Source of the DNA: Thermoflexus sp.
Lineage (GTDB): Bacteria > Chloroflexota > Anaerolineae > Thermoflexales > Thermoflexaceae
Direction of reading: 5' to 3'
Length of the DNA: 30,102 nt
NCBI RefSeq assembly: GCF_034432235.1
Contig: NZ_DAOUCJ010000042.1
Coordinates: forward strand, 1-30,102
Shown one piece after another: positions 7,331 to 13,795 of this stretch. Position 1 is the first letter of the stretch, and each line of letters starts with the position of its first letter. The position numbers were made by a program, and so were the translations under genes. Under the pieces are notes generated by a model, which ran no database searches, had not been told where the DNA came from, and saw only the letters and a list, made by a program, of their open reading frames with translations.

Positions 7331-7413
7331 GGCCAGGCCTCCATGCACCGCTGGAGCACCCAGGTGGCTTCCTCTTGATCCAGGTAAGCGCGAGCCATCT
7401 CCTCACTGGTCAT
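7327..7413 (-). pseudogene. 28-residue HEPN-like remnant between MNT and racemase genes
   Basis: An ORF of 28 codons (MTSEEMARAYLDQEEATWVL... ending MEAWP) joins its neighbours by ATGA overlaps on both sides (7410-7413 and 7327-7330). The opening MT-x-EEMARAYLDQ-x-EA resembles the first helix of HEPN-domain partners that normally follow MNT nucleotidyltransferases and are about 120-140 residues long. Here a stop ends it after that helix, and no continuation is visible in another frame before the racemase begins. I read it as a truncated HEPN gene kept as a translational bridge. It could also be a genuine small protein. Confidence 0.5.
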
Positions 7414-7898
7414 AGTTCAATCACCTCTCCGGGATGAAAATCCGGCTTCAGGTCCCCGTATCGGATCGAGCCCTGGCGTTTTCGTTGAGCGCCCAGGGCC
7501 CGAAGGCGCTGTCGGAGGCGTTCCAGAATGTCCAGAATGGAGGAAAGAAAGGGCTCCCGCTCGTAGAGGATCCGGGCATCCTCCGTCAGGTCCAGGGAGA
7601 GGGGAGTGATTCGAGCGGCCTCCTCCGGCGTCTTCAGGATCACGGAGATCTCAACCGGAATGCCCTGTTGCCACAGGGCCTGCACCTGCGGCTCGACCGC
7701 CCGATCGGCCGCCTCCAGCCAGGCGTAGCGCTGGAAACGGGCCGCGGGCATCCCCTCGACCACCACCAGCAAATCGATATCCGAAGCAGAGATGGCTTCC
7801 CCCCGGGCCACGGATCCGAACAGGACGACGGCCACCAGCTTCTCCCCCAGGCTCTTTCGCAACGCCTCGGTATAGGCCTGGGCAAGGGCCCACAGCAA
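7410..7898 (-). CDS. MNT-type nucleotidyltransferase domain protein (antitoxin-like)
   Basis: A protein of about 162 residues with a minimal nucleotidyltransferase fold. The signature is VVLFGSVARGEAISASDIDLLVVVEG, with the GS motif and the D-x-D metal ligands intact. The C-terminus (LKPDFHPGEVIEL) is of the sort seen in MNT proteins paired with HEPN partners. Such proteins neutralise HEPN ribonucleases by AMP transfer or by binding. The start is uncertain. TTG 7898 is the first in-frame start, but sensible coding (WDPGLRPRL) continues upstream. The only good ribosome binding site (7932-7937) points to ATG 7923, which is in another frame. A one-base indel near the 5' end would explain this. 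The gene heads the leftward operon. Confidence 0.75.
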   Translation of the reverse strand: MLWALAQAYTEALRKSLGEKLVAVVLFGSVARGEAISASDIDLLVVVEGMPAARFQRYAWLEAADRAVEPQVQALWQQGIPVEISVILKTPEEAARITPLSLDLTEDARILYEREPFLSSILDILERLRQRLRALGAQRKRQGSIRYGDLKPDFHPGEVIEL

Positions 7899-7931
7899 AC
7901 GCGGTCGGAGCCCGGGATCCCATGGGCCTGT

Positions 7932-7937
7932 CCTCCT
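7932..7937 (-). promoter_or_regulatory. Ribosome binding site for the MNT gene, out of phase with its frame
   Basis: AGGAGG on the reverse strand lies 8 bases upstream of ATG 7923. That ATG opens a frame offset by one from the nucleotidyltransferase frame, whose first in-frame start is TTG 7898. The mismatch supports either a recent frameshift or initiation at a weak downstream codon. Confidence 0.55.
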
Positions 7938-8397
7938 TAGCAGCGCGCCAGGGTTCCGGCGGGTGGAAGGCCGCTTTTTTCATTCCTCATGGCTTGCGCA
8001 GCTGGGTTCCCATTCTGGAAGATAGGATAGTCCCCAAACCTCCAGGAAGAGGCCAACCGCGTGACTTCTCCTCATTCTATCGAACTTTACGAGGAGGAGA
8101 CAACCCGTATGAGCGAAAACGGCAAAGCAACCCCGTGCGGTGAATTCGCCGGTAGGAGCCGCTTGCGCGGCGACGCAACACGGGGCGCAGGGTGCCATCG
8201 TGCCCTCCGCGAGGCCCATGGCCCAACAACGCGAGAGATGAGTGGAGAAGATCGTCTGCTTCCGCGAACGGATATTGGGGGAGAAGGGGGAAGGGGTTTC
8301 GGTAACTCGCCCCATCTTGGGGGCTTGAACCTCCCATCGCGGAAAGCCGGAGAGCGGGGGAGGCCCCTTCGTCCCGCATGGCTGGCTTTCGTCGGGC
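7938..8397. other. Intergenic region between kinase 3' end and MNT operon
   Basis: About 460 bases between two leftward genes. It should contain the promoter of the MNT-racemase-antiporter operon, but no convincing -10/-35 pair was found. It holds the REP-like element at 8131-8185. It also holds a small rightward open frame starting at ATG 8109 with an excellent GAGGAGGAG site, whose reading continues through the repeat. A weak GC hairpin followed by six T at about 7975-7980 has no upstream rightward gene to terminate. No tRNA is present. Confidence 0.4.
8131..8185. repeat. REP-like palindromic element, copy 1
   Basis: Nested inverted repeats: an outer 7-bp stem CCCCGTG (8131-8137) with CACGGGG (8179-8185), and an inner GCCGC-TTGC-GCGGC hairpin (8158-8171). 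The 20-bp core at 8155-8174 (GGAGCCGCTT, two variable bases, GCGGCGAC) recurs at 14903-14922 with only the two loop bases changed. This suggests a dispersed repetitive extragenic palindrome rather than a chance hairpin. Confidence 0.65.
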
Positions 8398-11300
8398 TTA
8401 TGGGGAAGAGGATGGGCGAAGGGGCAAGCGGATGGTGAACGTGGTGCCCCTTGAGTCGCTTTCCACCTCAATGGACCCGCCATGGGCTTCCACCGCCAGT
8501 TTCGAGAAGGCCAGCCCCAGCCCATATCCGCCACGACCTGATGCCGTGCGCGATGTGCGGAAAGGCTCAAAGATCCGCAGCCGCTCCTCCGGAGGAATGT
8601 AGGAGCCGCTGTTGAACACTTCCAGGATCGCTGTGCCCGCCTGTGGGTAGGCGCGGATCCGGATCTCCCCTCCAGCCGGCGTGAATTTCACTGCGTTCGA
8701 AAGGAGGTTCCATAGCACGCGGGAGATCAGTTGCTGATCCATCCACATCCATGACAGCTCGGGGGCGATTTCCACGTTTACCCGAAGTTTCCTGCGCTGG
8801 AACATAGGTTTCCATTCCTCCATCGCCTTCTCGACCAACCTGCGGACCTCCACCTGCTCCCATTTCACCGGCAGGGAACTGGCCTCCAGGCGGGCGAGCT
8901 CCAGCAGACCGCTGATCAGACCCTGAAGCCGCTCCAGTCCGCGCAGTGCGGTGTGAACCATGGATCGCGCCTCGCGGCTTAAATCCGAGTACGAGGCCAG
9001 CTCTTCCAGGGCCAGGCGAATCGGTCCCAACGGATGTTGGAGGTCATGCATGAGCATCTGGATCATCTCTTCCCGCAATCGATCGCGCTCACGCTCCGCC
9101 GTGATATCCCGGAGAACCAGCAGCCATCCCCCTCCGGTGGGCTCCTCGCTTCGAACGGGGGAACCGATCAGAGCAAACCAGCGGACAGAATCGCGAAGGG
9201 GGAAGGAAAGCTCCAGGCGGAAGCCTCTGGCTGTTCCCCGGCGGATCTGACGCACGCCCCGGGTCAGGGCCCTGGCGGCCTGGGGGGAGCGGCGTCGCAA
9301 TCGATGCAGGAGGTCGAGGAGAGCGCCTCCTGGCGAGAGCTCGGTTCCTGCGATCAACTGCTGGGCAGCTGCGTTCATCTGGATGATCCGCCCCTTCTCA
9401 TCGAGGAGGATCAGGGCGTCCTCCACGGTGGATAGGATGGTCTCCAGGCGCCGGTTGATCTGCCGAAGCTGCTCATACAGGCGGGCCCGATGGAGGGCAA
9501 TGGCCGCATGCTGGGCGATCGCCTGGGCCAGAGCCCTCTCCTCCGCCTCGAACGCCCGGCGCCGGCGGCTATCCCACACCTCCACCACTCCCAGGGGTTC
9601 CTCTTCCATAAAGAGCGGAACGATCAGCACGGACCATCCGCCGTAACGCCGTAGAAGGGCCCGCTCGCGCTCATAGGCATCGGGAGGGTCGTCTGCATAC
9701 AGCACCTGGATCTCTCGCTTCTCAAGGGCCTTCCATTCGAGAGGGATTTCCTCTTCGGAGTAGACCACGCCCAGATCGGAGATCCGCTCCATGGGGTTGG
9801 CGGTCTTTGCGTAATATTCGGCCGCAATCCAGCCGATCCGGCGTTCCGGGTCGACGGCGACGAAATAGGCGCTGGTGCCCTCAAGGGCCTCGCAGAGGGC
9901 GGCGGCGATCTCGGTCAGGATGGGACCAGGCTCGCCGGAATGCAGCAGGGCGCTCACGGCCCGGTAAAGCATGGTCTGCTCTCGCAGACGCTGCGCATAG
10001 CGCTGCAGCAAACGTCCCCGATCAAAAGAGATCGCCAGCAGCGTTGCCAGCAACTCGGCCGGCCGCAGCATGAATTCTTCCGGCTCCCCGTGCCCCGCGG
10101 GGGCTTCCAGTTCCACCAGCCCCAGGAGGCGGCCAGCGGTGTCCAGAAGGGGAAGGGCCACGCACGCGATCGGGGTTTCCCCTTCGTCTGGGATCCCGTC
10201 GCGGATCCCGAAGGAGCCTGTCGGGAAGCGATAGAACCGACCGCGCCCCCGATGGCGTTCCAGCTGGGGATCGTTCCGAAGCCATGGCTCCAGAGGAAGC
10301 GGGGGGAATGCAGGAGGCGGAACGCTTTCCGCCACCGAGAGGGGCTTTCCGGAGTCATCGAGGATCCGGCAGCGTGCTGCTGGCCACCCGAATCGGACAA
10401 AGGTTTTCACGATCTCAGCGAGGGCCTGGGCGGGATCCGCAGATTGCTGGATGGCCAGGTAGCCTTCATATAAAGCGATGAGCCGATCCCTCTCCAGGCT
10501 CACGTGAGCCCGTTCCTTCCGGACCTGCTCGTAAACCCGGGCGGCTTCCAGGCCGATGCTGATGGTGCCCGCCACCGCCAGCATCAGCGCCTCATCATCA
10601 GGCGTGAACGCATAGCGTTCCGGGCTCTGGGCGTCCAGAACCCCCCATGGGATCTCCCCCGCGAAGATCGGAACGGCCAGCTCCGACTGAGTCGTGGGAT
10701 CTCCCGCCACATAATCCGGATCCAACGAGACGTCCGGGACCCGTTGGGGTTCCCCGGTCCGGAAGGCCCGTCCGACGATTCCCTGATCCACCGGGATCTC
10801 GGATCGGTGGCGATCGGCCCTCGCGCTATAGCCTTCCCAGGCCATGACGCGCAGCTGCCGCGTCGACGGATCGTGGACCAGAACGGCCACGCTCGGCCAG
10901 CCGGTTTCCTGGCGGATGATCTGCACCACCTGAGGAAGAGTGATGGAGAGCTCTGGACTGGAAGCCATGATCCGGGCCACCCGGAAGAGGAGGGTCACCG
11001 CCCGGTTCAGATGACGTTGCTGCTCCAGAGCGTAGAGGAGATGAAGGCGCAGAGCCAGTGGTTCCGCTGCCATCCGGGCCAGATCCCGGATCTCTTCCGA
11101 GAAACTCTCCGGGCCTTGTCGGAAAAAGGCCAGCAGGCCCTCGATCCCCCACGGATCCCTTAGGGGCACCAGCAGGGCCGATCGGCCCGGCAGGTTTTCA
11201 ACAGGGAGCATGGCTTCGGACAGGGAGAGAACATAAGGGGCGATCTGTGGGGATTCCTGACTTTCCTTATTTAATTTAAGGAGTTGCAGGAGTCGATCCA

Positions 11301-11583
11301 CCACGTCTGCGGGGATCTTTCCCTCTCCAGAGTGCCACCAGCGTGCCGGACGCCCTACAGAATCCAGCTGGATGAAGAGGATGACATCGGCTTCGAAGCG
11401 GTTCTGGATGGCCCTCAACGCGTAGGCTACAGGGGCTTCGGTGGCCCACGCCTGATCCAGCCGCTGGAGCAACTCATAAACCCGCCGCAGTTGCTGGAGG
11501 GCCTGCTCCAGCTCCGCTGCTCGTCGCTTCCATAATTCCAGCTGGAGGAACAGAGGGGTGGATTCGGAAAGGAGATCATCCAT
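8398..11583 (-). CDS. Multi-GAF/PAS soluble sensor histidine kinase
   Basis: A 1061-residue protein without membrane segments. Start ATG 11583 gives MDDLLSES; the frame is open upstream to 11682 but that part looks non-coding, and the ribosome binding site is weak. A coiled coil (about 10-45) is followed by what look like four GAF-type sensor domains (roughly 45-185, 200-385, 400-555 and 565-725). A PAS-like domain follows (about 735-835, ILLDEKGRIIQMNAAAQQLI). The HisKA domain has phospho-acceptor His846 in MLMHDLQHPLGPI. The HATPase domain has an N box (NLLSNAVKF) and G boxes (GRGGYGLGL). It presumably binds small ligands or tetrapyrroles in the cytosol. No response regulator is adjacent; it is divergent from the paired ATPase operon. 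Confidence 0.92.
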   Translation of the reverse strand: MDDLLSESTPLFLQLELWKRRAAELEQALQQLRRVYELLQRLDQAWATEAPVAYALRAIQNRFEADVILFIQLDSVGRPARWWHSGEGKIPADVVDRLLQLLKLNKESQESPQIAPYVLSLSEAMLPVENLPGRSALLVPLRDPWGIEGLLAFFRQGPESFSEEIRDLARMAAEPLALRLHLLYALEQQRHLNRAVTLLFRVARIMASSPELSITLPQVVQIIRQETGWPSVAVLVHDPSTRQLRVMAWEGYSARADRHRSEIPVDQGIVGRAFRTGEPQRVPDVSLDPDYVAGDPTTQSELAVPIFAGEIPWGVLDAQSPERYAFTPDDEALMLAVAGTISIGLEAARVYEQVRKERAHVSLERDRLIALYEGYLAIQQSADPAQALAEIVKTFVRFGWPAARCRILDDSGKPLSVAESVPPPAFPPLPLEPWLRNDPQLERHRGRGRFYRFPTGSFGIRDGIPDEGETPIACVALPLLDTAGRLLGLVELEAPAGHGEPEEFMLRPAELLATLLAISFDRGRLLQRYAQRLREQTMLYRAVSALLHSGEPGPILTEIAAALCEALEGTSAYFVAVDPERRIGWIAAEYYAKTANPMERISDLGVVYSEEEIPLEWKALEKREIQVLYADDPPDAYERERALLRRYGGWSVLIVPLFMEEEPLGVVEVWDSRRRRAFEAEERALAQAIAQHAAIALHRARLYEQLRQINRRLETILSTVEDALILLDEKGRIIQMNAAAQQLIAGTELSPGGALLDLLHRLRRRSPQAARALTRGVRQIRRGTARGFRLELSFPLRDSVRWFALIGSPVRSEEPTGGGWLLVLRDITAERERDRLREEMIQMLMHDLQHPLGPIRLALEELASYSDLSREARSMVHTALRGLERLQGLISGLLELARLEASSLPVKWEQVEVRRLVEKAMEEWKPMFQRRKLRVNVEIAPELSWMWMDQQLISRVLWNLLSNAVKFTPAGGEIRIRAYPQAGTAILEVFNSGSYIPPEERLRIFEPFRTSRTASGRGGYGLGLAFSKLAVEAHGGSIEVESDSRGTTFTIRLPLRPSSSP

Positions 11584-11704
11584 GGGCGTTATCCATCTAA
11601 GGATTTTTCGGTTTTTTCCCGCCCTGCGTATGCCCCTTGGGGCAACGGGGAAGGAGGATCCGGCCTTCCCAGCCCTCGTCATCGCGTGCTATTTTTCCCT
11701 CTCC

Positions 11705-11737
11705 TATATATATTTCCCAAAAATTGAAAAAACTCAA
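11705..11737 (-). promoter_or_regulatory. AT-rich candidate promoter of the histidine kinase
   Basis: The only AT-rich island upstream of the kinase. On the reverse strand a TTGAGT (11732-11737) precedes TATATA words (11705-11712) with spacing of about 19-21 bases, slightly long. The predicted leader of about 110 bases is long. The remaining 386-base divergent region holds nothing else recognisable apart from the -10 box at 11935. Confidence 0.35.
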
Positions 11738-11934
11738 CAAGCCTGACGGGTCGGCCTGGGATTTGGGAATCGAGGCAAGGCCGGCCGCTATCTCCCGGGG
11801 AGCCACAGGCCCGCGGACAGGATCCTACTGGATTCCGGTGGGAAGGCCCGGGGCGTCCGTTCTTCTTGAAGATCAGGGAGCCCGGATGGTGCTTTCCATG
11901 AGCGCTCTGTTTTCCTCACTCCAGGCAGAACCGC

Positions 11935-11940
11935 TATAAT
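11935..11940 (+). promoter_or_regulatory. -10 box of the paired small-protein/ATPase operon
   Basis: A perfect TATAAT 29 bases before ATG 11970. No strong -35 is visible; TTTTCC at 11910-11915 is the best, with 19-bp spacing. A start near 11947 would leave a leader of about 23 bases containing the GAGG site at about 11959-11962. Confidence 0.5.
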
Positions 11941-11969
11941 TGTGAAGAAGATCGCTGCGAGGTCTGGAC

Positions 11970-12272
11970 ATGCTGTTTCTACGGACGCGGCTTGGGGAGC
12001 GGTGGCGGGCCTGGCGTCAGGCGGCTCAGGAGTTCTTTTATGGGTTCGCCGCTTATGACGTGGTGCAACATCTCCTGGAGATGCGGGCCGCCACGGAGAA
12101 TCTTTTTATCGCTGCCCTCTTTGGCGACCTCATTGGCCTCCCCATTATGCCGCCCTATTACAGCCTGCGCCTGTTGCCTTATGTGGTCCCCATTCTCAAT
12201 ACATGGAAGCGTCGGGTGCTGAGGGAGCGGGAGTTCATCGATGAGCATGAATACCATCTGCATGGGCTATAA
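11970..12272 (+). CDS. Small membrane-associated protein A, paralog of protein B, unknown family
   Basis: A 100-residue protein from ATG 11970 with GAGG upstream. The N-terminus is basic and amphipathic (residues 1-22). A helix-like segment follows (EFFYGFAAYDVVQHLLEMRA), then a hydrophobic core at 44-77 containing GDLIGLPIMPPYYSLRLLPY. A strongly basic exit (TWKRRVLRERE) and a short acidic, His-containing tail complete it. Residues 21-87 align without gaps to the protein encoded at 12423, with the block GDLIG-x-PI-x-PPYYSLR-x-LPYVVP nearly identical. The hydrophobic core with a positive flank suggests one membrane helix or re-entrant hairpin near the C-terminus. The gene opens an operon leading into two Get3/ArsA-like ATPases, so it may be their client or membrane partner. 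Function unknown. Confidence 0.8.
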   Translation: MLFLRTRLGERWRAWRQAAQEFFYGFAAYDVVQHLLEMRAATENLFIAALFGDLIGLPIMPPYYSLRLLPYVVPILNTWKRRVLREREFIDEHEYHLHGL

Positions 12273-12298
12273 AACGGGCTTCTCCACAGAGGCCCTCC

Positions 12299-12386
12299 AG
12301 GCTGCGGAGGGTGCCGAAGGCGACCCCGCAGCCTCCAGCCAGTATGGGAGAGCGCCTTCGGCCTTCTGGGTGGAAGCCGAAGGGCT
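12299..12386. repeat. Two long hairpins between the small-protein genes
   Basis: The 150-base spacer separating the paralogs holds two strong inverted repeats. The first is AGGCTGCGG (12299-12307) with CCGCAGCCT (12326-12334), containing a further GGGT-GCC/GGC-ACCC pairing inside. The second is CCTTCGGC (12355-12362) with GCCGAAGG (12376-12383), extendable by AGC/GCT across a one-base bulge. Both contain the word GCCGAAGG. There is no oligo-T tract. They may set unequal expression of the two paralogs by processing or stabilising the mRNA. Confidence 0.65.
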
Positions 12387-12422
12387 TGAGTCTGGATTCA
12401 TTTTATGAGGAGGGCGAACGAT

Positions 12423-12704
12423 ATGACCGAGCACAAGCCGCGGGAAAGCCTGGTGCGCCGGGTCGTAAACTTCGTTCAGGAATTGACCTATGGGATGGCG
12501 GCCCACGATATGGCCCGCTATGCGCTTCGCACCCGGGCAAGCATGGAGCATCTGTTCATCCTGATCACCATGGGCGATCTCATCGGTGTCCCCATCCTGC
12601 CGCCCTATTACAGCCTGCGTATCCTGCCCTATGTGGTGCCCCAGATCAGCACCTGGAAGCGCCGCATGTTGCGGGAGCGGGATGTCGCAGATGCGATGTT
12701 TTAA
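12423..12704 (+). CDS. Small membrane-associated protein B, paralog of protein A
   Basis: A 93-residue protein. Start ATG 12423 is preceded by AGGAGGG at 8 bases; the upstream ATG 12405 overlaps that site and is rejected. The N-terminus is charged (MTEHKPRESLVRR), followed by ELTYGMAAHDMARYALRTRA, a hydrophobic segment from about residue 43, and GDLIGVPILPPYYSLRILPY (51-70). The basic exit is TWKRRMLRERD. It differs from protein A mostly at both ends and at surface-type positions in the first helix, so the hydrophobic proline/tyrosine core is the conserved functional part. It sits 78 bases before the first ATPase. No named family is recognised. Confidence 0.8.
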   Translation: MTEHKPRESLVRRVVNFVQELTYGMAAHDMARYALRTRASMEHLFILITMGDLIGVPILPPYYSLRILPYVVPQISTWKRRMLRERDVADAMF

Positions 12705-12782
12705 CGGCAGGTTCCCTCATGGGGCTTTTGAGGCCGGCCCTCGGAAAAGGATCTCCCCCAAATTGTTTGAGGTGAAATGGGA

Positions 12783-13769
12783 ATGGCGACCGCGCTGGCT
12801 CAATTGATCCGGGAGAACCCGGAGCGCCGTTACATCATGTTCGGCGGCAAGGGCGGCTTGGGGAAGACCACGTTCTCTGCCGCCACGGCTTACTGGCTGG
12901 CCAAACAGGGCTACAAGGTGTTGGTTTTTTCCGTCGATCCCCAGGCCAGCCTGTCGGACATCTTCCAGCGGGATATCTTCGGCAAGGGCCCGGTGGAGAT
13001 CATGCCCAACCTCTGGGCTCAGGAGATCGACGCCGATCGCCGGATCAAGGAGTATCAGGAGGAGATCCGGCGCAAGATCATGGACATGTACGGCCTGGAT
13101 GCGGTGCCCCAGGAGATCGAGGACTACATCCAGGCGGCCTCGGCCGAGCCGGCCATGGAGGAGAGCGCTATCTTCGACGCCGTGGTGGATATCGTGGTCG
13201 AGGGCCGTTACGATTACTACATCTATGACCTGGTCCCCCTGGGGCACGCGCTCTATTACCTGAGCATGGCCAAGGTCTACGATGAGTGGATCACCAAGAT
13301 CACGAAGCTGCGGGAGGAGATGCGGGAATACGAGGAGATGGTGGCCCGCATCCGTCGTCAGCAGACAGAGGAGGACCGCATTCTCGAAGAGCTGCAGTAT
13401 ATCCGGCAGCGGATCAACATGTCCTCCAGCATCCTCACCGATAGCCGCCGCACCGCTTTCTTCTTCGTGCTGATCCCTGAGGAGCTGGTGATCCTGGATA
13501 CGCTGAAAGCCGCTGAGCTGTTCCGACGGTTCGATGTGCCGATCTCCGGATATGTGGTGAACCGGGTGATCCCGGCGGAGCTGCTGGGCCAGAACATCCC
13601 GGAGTATCTTCGCAATCGCATCGAGATGCAGCGTCGTCACCTGGAGGAGATCCGCGCCCGATTCGGCAATCAGGTCCTGGCCTATGTGCCGGAGCTGGAG
13701 CGAGACGTCACCGGTCTGGATATGATCGCCCGGGTGGCGGATCTGCTCTTTGGAAACGGGGCGGCCTGA
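12783..13769 (+). CDS. ArsA/Get3-like ATPase 1
   Basis: A 328-residue P-loop ATPase of the ArsA/Get3 (SIMIBI) class. Start ATG 12783 has GAGGTG at 8 bases; ATG 12777 is too close to it. The deviant Walker A is GGKGGLGKTT (21-30) with the signature Lys23. Switch I reads SVDPQASLSD, keeping the catalytic-type Asp52 but losing the His of STDPAHS. Switch II reads DLVPLGH (149-155) instead of DTAPTGH. A charged helical insert (about 165-215) is probably the client-binding or dimer-capping region. An A-loop-like segment (FVLIPEELVILDT) precedes VVNRVIP. No arsenite-binding Cys cluster and no arsenic genes are nearby, so arsenic export is unlikely. Targeting or assembling the small membrane proteins is inferred from context. 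Confidence 0.88.
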   Translation: MATALAQLIRENPERRYIMFGGKGGLGKTTFSAATAYWLAKQGYKVLVFSVDPQASLSDIFQRDIFGKGPVEIMPNLWAQEIDADRRIKEYQEEIRRKIMDMYGLDAVPQEIEDYIQAASAEPAMEESAIFDAVVDIVVEGRYDYYIYDLVPLGHALYYLSMAKVYDEWITKITKLREEMREYEEMVARIRRQQTEEDRILEELQYIRQRINMSSSILTDSRRTAFFFVLIPEELVILDTLKAAELFRRFDVPISGYVVNRVIPAELLGQNIPEYLRNRIEMQRRHLEEIRARFGNQVLAYVPELERDVTGLDMIARVADLLFGNGAA

Positions 13770-13795
13770 AAGCGATCCTCTCGGGAGGATAGGGA

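Noticed and set aside
7955..7980. Short GC stem followed by six T on the rightward strand
   Set aside because: The stem is only about 4 bp and there is no rightward gene upstream to terminate.
8319..8338. Reverse-strand sequence resembling a tRNA T-arm (GGTTCAAGCCC)
   Set aside because: The arms do not pair as a T stem, there is no acceptor, anticodon or D arm around it, and no discriminator/CCA region follows.
8109..8438. Rightward ORF of 109 codons after a strong ribosome binding site
   Set aside because: Beyond the first few codons it translates a repeat and then overlaps the kinase 3' end; composition looks non-coding. Kept only as a possible remnant.
11637..11939. Rightward ORF in the divergent spacer before the ATPase operon
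   Set aside because: No ribosome binding site, low-information composition, and it ends on the -10 box of the real operon.
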